64,000 bases of DNA from Ardenticatenales bacterium. Its GTDB lineage: Bacteria > Chloroflexota > Anaerolineae > Ardenticatenales > Ardenticatenaceae. The DNA is taken from the NCBI GenBank assembly GCA_020634795.1, contig JACKAZ010000002.1, positions 310,001 to 374,000 of the forward strand. Reading direction: 5' to 3'. This document shows positions 62,204-64,000 of this stretch, in pieces. The position numbers were made by a program, and so were the translations under genes. The notes below the pieces were generated by a model that saw only the letters and a list, made by a program, of their open reading frames with translations, was not told the DNA's origin and did no database searches. Every line of letters begins with the position of its first letter. Within the stretch, counting starts at the first letter, position 1.

Positions 62204-62443
62204 GGATTCCGCGCGATCTTGATGGGAAACAGTTCATCAAACGCCTCCGCAAATTCGGCTATGAGCCAACTCGGCAAAGTGGGAGTCCATGTGCGACTGA
62301 CCCGTCGCTCTGAGGCGGGCGACCATCATATCACGATCCCCCTCCACAGTCCTTTGAGGGTGGGTACGCTTAACGCGATCCTCACCGATCTGTCATTGCA
62401 CCTTAAGATGGACAAAGAGGAACTCATTCGTTTCGTATCCTAG
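62200..62443 (+). pseudogene. HicA-family mRNA interferase toxin, frameshifted
   Basis: A GTG start at 62200 overlapping the antitoxin stop gives RIPRDLDGKQFIKRLRKFGYE and PTRQSGS, the N-terminal half of the HicA dsRBD-like fold. An extra C at 62287/62288 then shifts the frame. Removing it restores HVRLTRRSEAGDHHITIPLH and a normal HicA C terminus ending at 62443. The shift falls immediately before the catalytic His of the GSH motif. As written, the product ends early and would be inactive. Confidence 0.8.
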
Positions 62444-62590
62444 CACCCCACCCTCCCCCGTTCGCCGCTGCGGGACAGCAAGGCCTTGCGCGTTGCCACA
62501 CCACATTCCGCCGCCAGAGCGTCGCGTCGACGTGCGGCAGGGGTTGGGAAGGTCGTTGAGGAGGCTACGTCGGCGAAGAAAACTCCCTCG

Positions 62591-62687
62591 CCCGATGTCC
62601 GCATAGCGGAGGGACAGCCGCGCAGCGGCAGGGTGAGGGTCTGTGGCACATGGTGGGACGCTGAATTTCGACAAAGGCTGCTACAAT
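62591..62687 (+). repeat. REP-like element (family G), copy 4, ending in a promoter -10 box
   Basis: Nearly identical to 61855-61941, with an 8-10-base insertion (GGCACATGGT) before GGGACGCTGAATTTCGACAA. TACAAT is at 62682-62687, 37 bases before the VapB-like ATG. Confidence 0.88.
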
Positions 62688-62724
62688 AAAGGTGTCGGAA
62701 GGCTGAGCGGGGGTGGGAGGAGCC

Positions 62725-63012
62725 ATGAATATTATTTTGACCGCAGAGATTGAGAGTGCGCTCGTGGCAGAGGCTCAAAAGCGATCGGTCGCGCCCGAAG
62801 CGTTGGCGTTGGGCGTACTGCACGACCGTTTTGTGGCTGACTATGGTCAGAATGAAACCGATGGAACGGGGACCCTCGCTGACTTTCTTGCGCCATACAT
62901 CGGAACGTTTCATAGCGGAGATCAGCAAACGCAGCCTGCGGAGCTGACAGAGAGCAACGATGCTGACTATGTTCAGTATCTTCTTGAGAAATGGCGGCGA
63001 GGCAAACTTTGA
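62725..63012 (+). CDS. VapB-like antitoxin
   Basis: The 95-residue protein has an N-terminal ribbon-helix-helix-like segment (NIILTAEIESALVAEAQKRSVAPEALALGVL) for operator binding and an acidic C-terminal tail (ADYVQYLLEKWRRGKL) that would wrap the toxin. GGAGG precedes the ATG at 62725. Its end overlaps the PIN-domain gene by 22 bases, typical of VapBC operons. The antitoxin assignment rests mainly on context. Confidence 0.72.
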   Translation: MNIILTAEIESALVAEAQKRSVAPEALALGVLHDRFVADYGQNETDGTGTLADFLAPYIGTFHSGDQQTQPAELTESNDADYVQYLLEKWRRGKL

Positions 63013-63449
63013 TCTTGACAGATACGGGGCCGCTGGTGGCCTTGCTTGACGCGGACGACAGCAATCACGCGCGTTGCATTGCTATCGCTGCCAAGCTGCC
63101 GCTGGCACCGATGTTGAGTACTTGGCCTTGCTTTACCGAGGCGATGTATCTGTTGGGCGCCTTAGGAGGATTCCGCTACCAATCGGTGCTCTGGCGCTTG
63201 CTGGCAGATGACAAGCTGGTGCTCTACGACCTCGGCACCTACGAAGTCGAACGTATGCGGACGCTTATGGCCACATACCACGATACGCCGATGGACATCG
63301 CTGATGCGTCGTTGGTTGCTGTGGCAGAAAGTCAAGATTTCCAAGCGATTTTCTCGTTGGATAGCGATTTTATATCTACCGCTTGGCTGACGGCAGGTTT
63401 CTTGAGATTCTTGTTTAGGGTGCCGCTGTTTAACCGCGCTCGCCGCTGA
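62991..63449 (+). CDS. PIN-domain toxin (VapC-like ribonuclease)
   Basis: The 152-residue PIN-domain protein has the acidic residues of the nuclease site: Asp in LILTDTGPLVALLD near residue 11, Glu in CFTEAMYLL near 50, Asp-x2-Asp in PMDIADASLVAVAE near 100, and Asp in FSLDSDF near 122. VapC toxins cleave tRNA or rRNA and are held inactive by VapB. The gene overlaps the preceding antitoxin gene. It appears intact, in contrast to the HicA gene nearby. Confidence 0.88.
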   Translation: MAARQTLILTDTGPLVALLDADDSNHARCIAIAAKLPLAPMLSTWPCFTEAMYLLGALGGFRYQSVLWRLLADDKLVLYDLGTYEVERMRTLMATYHDTPMDIADASLVAVAESQDFQAIFSLDSDFISTAWLTAGFLRFLFRVPLFNRARR

Positions 63450-63530
63450 CGAATGGCAACGCTTTCCCCATTGCTTCAACAACGCACACAAGCAGCGCAG
63501 GGCGCGGCGGATTTGGCAACGTATTCACCC

Positions 63531-63559
63531 TTGACATCCCGCTCGCTATCCCGTATACT
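63531..63559 (+). promoter_or_regulatory. Consensus sigma-70 promoter of the valS leader
   Basis: TTGACA (63531-63536) and TATACT (63554-63559) are spaced by 17 bp. The T-box leader starts just downstream. Confidence 0.9.
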
Positions 63560-63566
63560 GCCCCCT

Positions 63567-63814
63567 ACAACCCAAAAGCGCCCGACGAACCGGAGGAGTA
63601 GGCGGCTCCTCGCCGACAGAAAGAACGAGTCACCGGCTGAGAGCTTGTTCAGGTAGAGTCCGCCGAAGGTCGCCGCGGAGGGCGTGGCAGAACGGCCCTG
63701 TGCCCAGTAGAGCCACCGGTCGCGCCCGTTACCGCGCACGCAAGCGCCAACGCCCCGCGTTGGAAACAAGGTGGTACCGCGATCCCATCGTCCTTGTGAC
63801 GGTGGGTTTTTTTG
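63567..63814 (+). ncRNA. T-box riboswitch leader controlling valS
   Basis: The long structured leader carries the T-box core AAGGTGGTACCGCG at 63769-63782. The UGGN bulge reads TGGT, so N is U and would pair with the A discriminator base of tRNA-Val. The terminator follows immediately, and valine-tRNA ligase begins 135 bases later. Uncharged tRNA binding should stabilise the antiterminator and allow read-through. I could not place the specifier codon with confidence by eye. Confidence 0.9.
63784..63813 (+). terminator. Regulated terminator of the T-box leader
   Basis: CCCATCGTC and GACGGTGGG form a 9-bp stem with one G-U pair, a 5-nt loop and a following run of seven T. Confidence 0.92.
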
Positions 63815-63871
63815 TTTTTGGCGGGATGGGCGGTTTACATTGATACCCGCAAGGAATCATGCCATGTTTTC

Positions 63872-63900
63872 CATTCTCTATTCTCCATTCTCTATCGGCT
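63872..63900. repeat. CCATTCTCTATTCT-type array (family F)
   Basis: Degenerate 7-bp units (CCATTCT, CTATTCT) lie between the terminator and valS. Related units occur at 49140-49160, 50840-50868, 57045-57065 and 61500-61540. Confidence 0.75.
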
Positions 63901-63949
63901 ATTACCCTCCCACTAAAAACAACCAACTCACATCTCTAAGGAACTGATC

Positions 63950-64000
63950 ATGTCCACAACCCAACTCCCCAAAAGCTACGACCCCAGCGCGGTGGAAGGC
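63950..64000 (+). CDS. valS: Valine-tRNA ligase, N-terminal fragment
   Basis: Seventeen codons reach the window end. MSTTQLPKSYDPSAVEG matches the start of ValS proteins (LPKxYDPxxVE). A TAAGGAAC Shine-Dalgarno lies 7-8 bases before the ATG. The T-box leader upstream, with a discriminator-pairing U, supports an aminoacyl-tRNA ligase. Confidence 0.88.
   Translation, partial: MSTTQLPKSYDPSAVEG

Overview
This is about 64 kb of GC-rich bacterial DNA, most likely from a Chloroflexota genome (Anaerolineae/Caldilineae/Ardenticatenia-like). I infer that from the protein types: secreted NEP-motif glycosidases with proline-rich tails, SpoIID/LytB-propeller proteins, DUF2723 and PIG-V-like membrane glycosyltransferases, a NurA plus HAS-barrel pair, large NACHT-HEAT proteins and fused peptide permeases. 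I could not test the lineage by search. No rRNA, tRNA or CRISPR array was seen.

Layout. 1-20 kb is mostly ordinary chromosome: a DinB-like protein, two secreted glycoside hydrolases, uridine kinase, a Nudix CoA pyrophosphatase, urocanase, GNAT, a SpoIID-like protein, Smr, FtsK/SpoIIIE, a zinc-ribbon protein and an O-methyltransferase. 20.1-25.6 kb is one huge NACHT ATPase gene (candidate bacterial NLR-like defence protein) with a 192-bp in-frame array of two-state hexamers placed next to a perfect 36-bp palindrome. 26-30.4 kb holds glutaminase and a GT-C glycosyltransferase operon. 31-35.3 kb holds an ECF sigma/FecR pair and a Schlafen-AlbA/ATPase regulator with a secreted partner. 35.4-37.4 kb is a MerR-controlled metal operon (MerR, CopZ-like, cytochrome c, DUF305) with a textbook 19-bp-spacer operator. 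37.5-42.8 kb holds an efflux adaptor, VOC, histidine phosphatase, MscS and a membrane protein.

42.9-45.5 kb is a lower-GC island resembling integron cassettes: a frameshifted GH114 gene whose stop codon abuts an attC-like site, plus an unknown ORF. 45.5-51.6 kb holds dGTPase, a polysaccharide deacetylase, HAS-barrel and NurA proteins, and a phospholipase-like gene split by an in-frame TAG. 51.6-57.8 kb holds an IS200-like transposase remnant among REP-like palindromes and a type IIG restriction-modification gene with a lower-GC specificity region. 57.8-61.4 kb is a single-chain DppB-DppC-M28 fusion. 61.9-63.5 kb holds two toxin-antitoxin modules (HicBA with a broken toxin, then VapBC), each behind a copy of the same promoter-bearing repeat. 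The window ends with a T-box leader and the first 17 codons of valS.

The most unusual genome-scale feature is a set of short tandem repeat families (7-, 8-, 9- and 14-bp periods) that fill nearly every gap from 41 to 64 kb. They are ordered into composite blocks, lie next to start and stop codons, sometimes supply the stop codon, and one block exists as a near-identical inverted pair about 12 kb apart.
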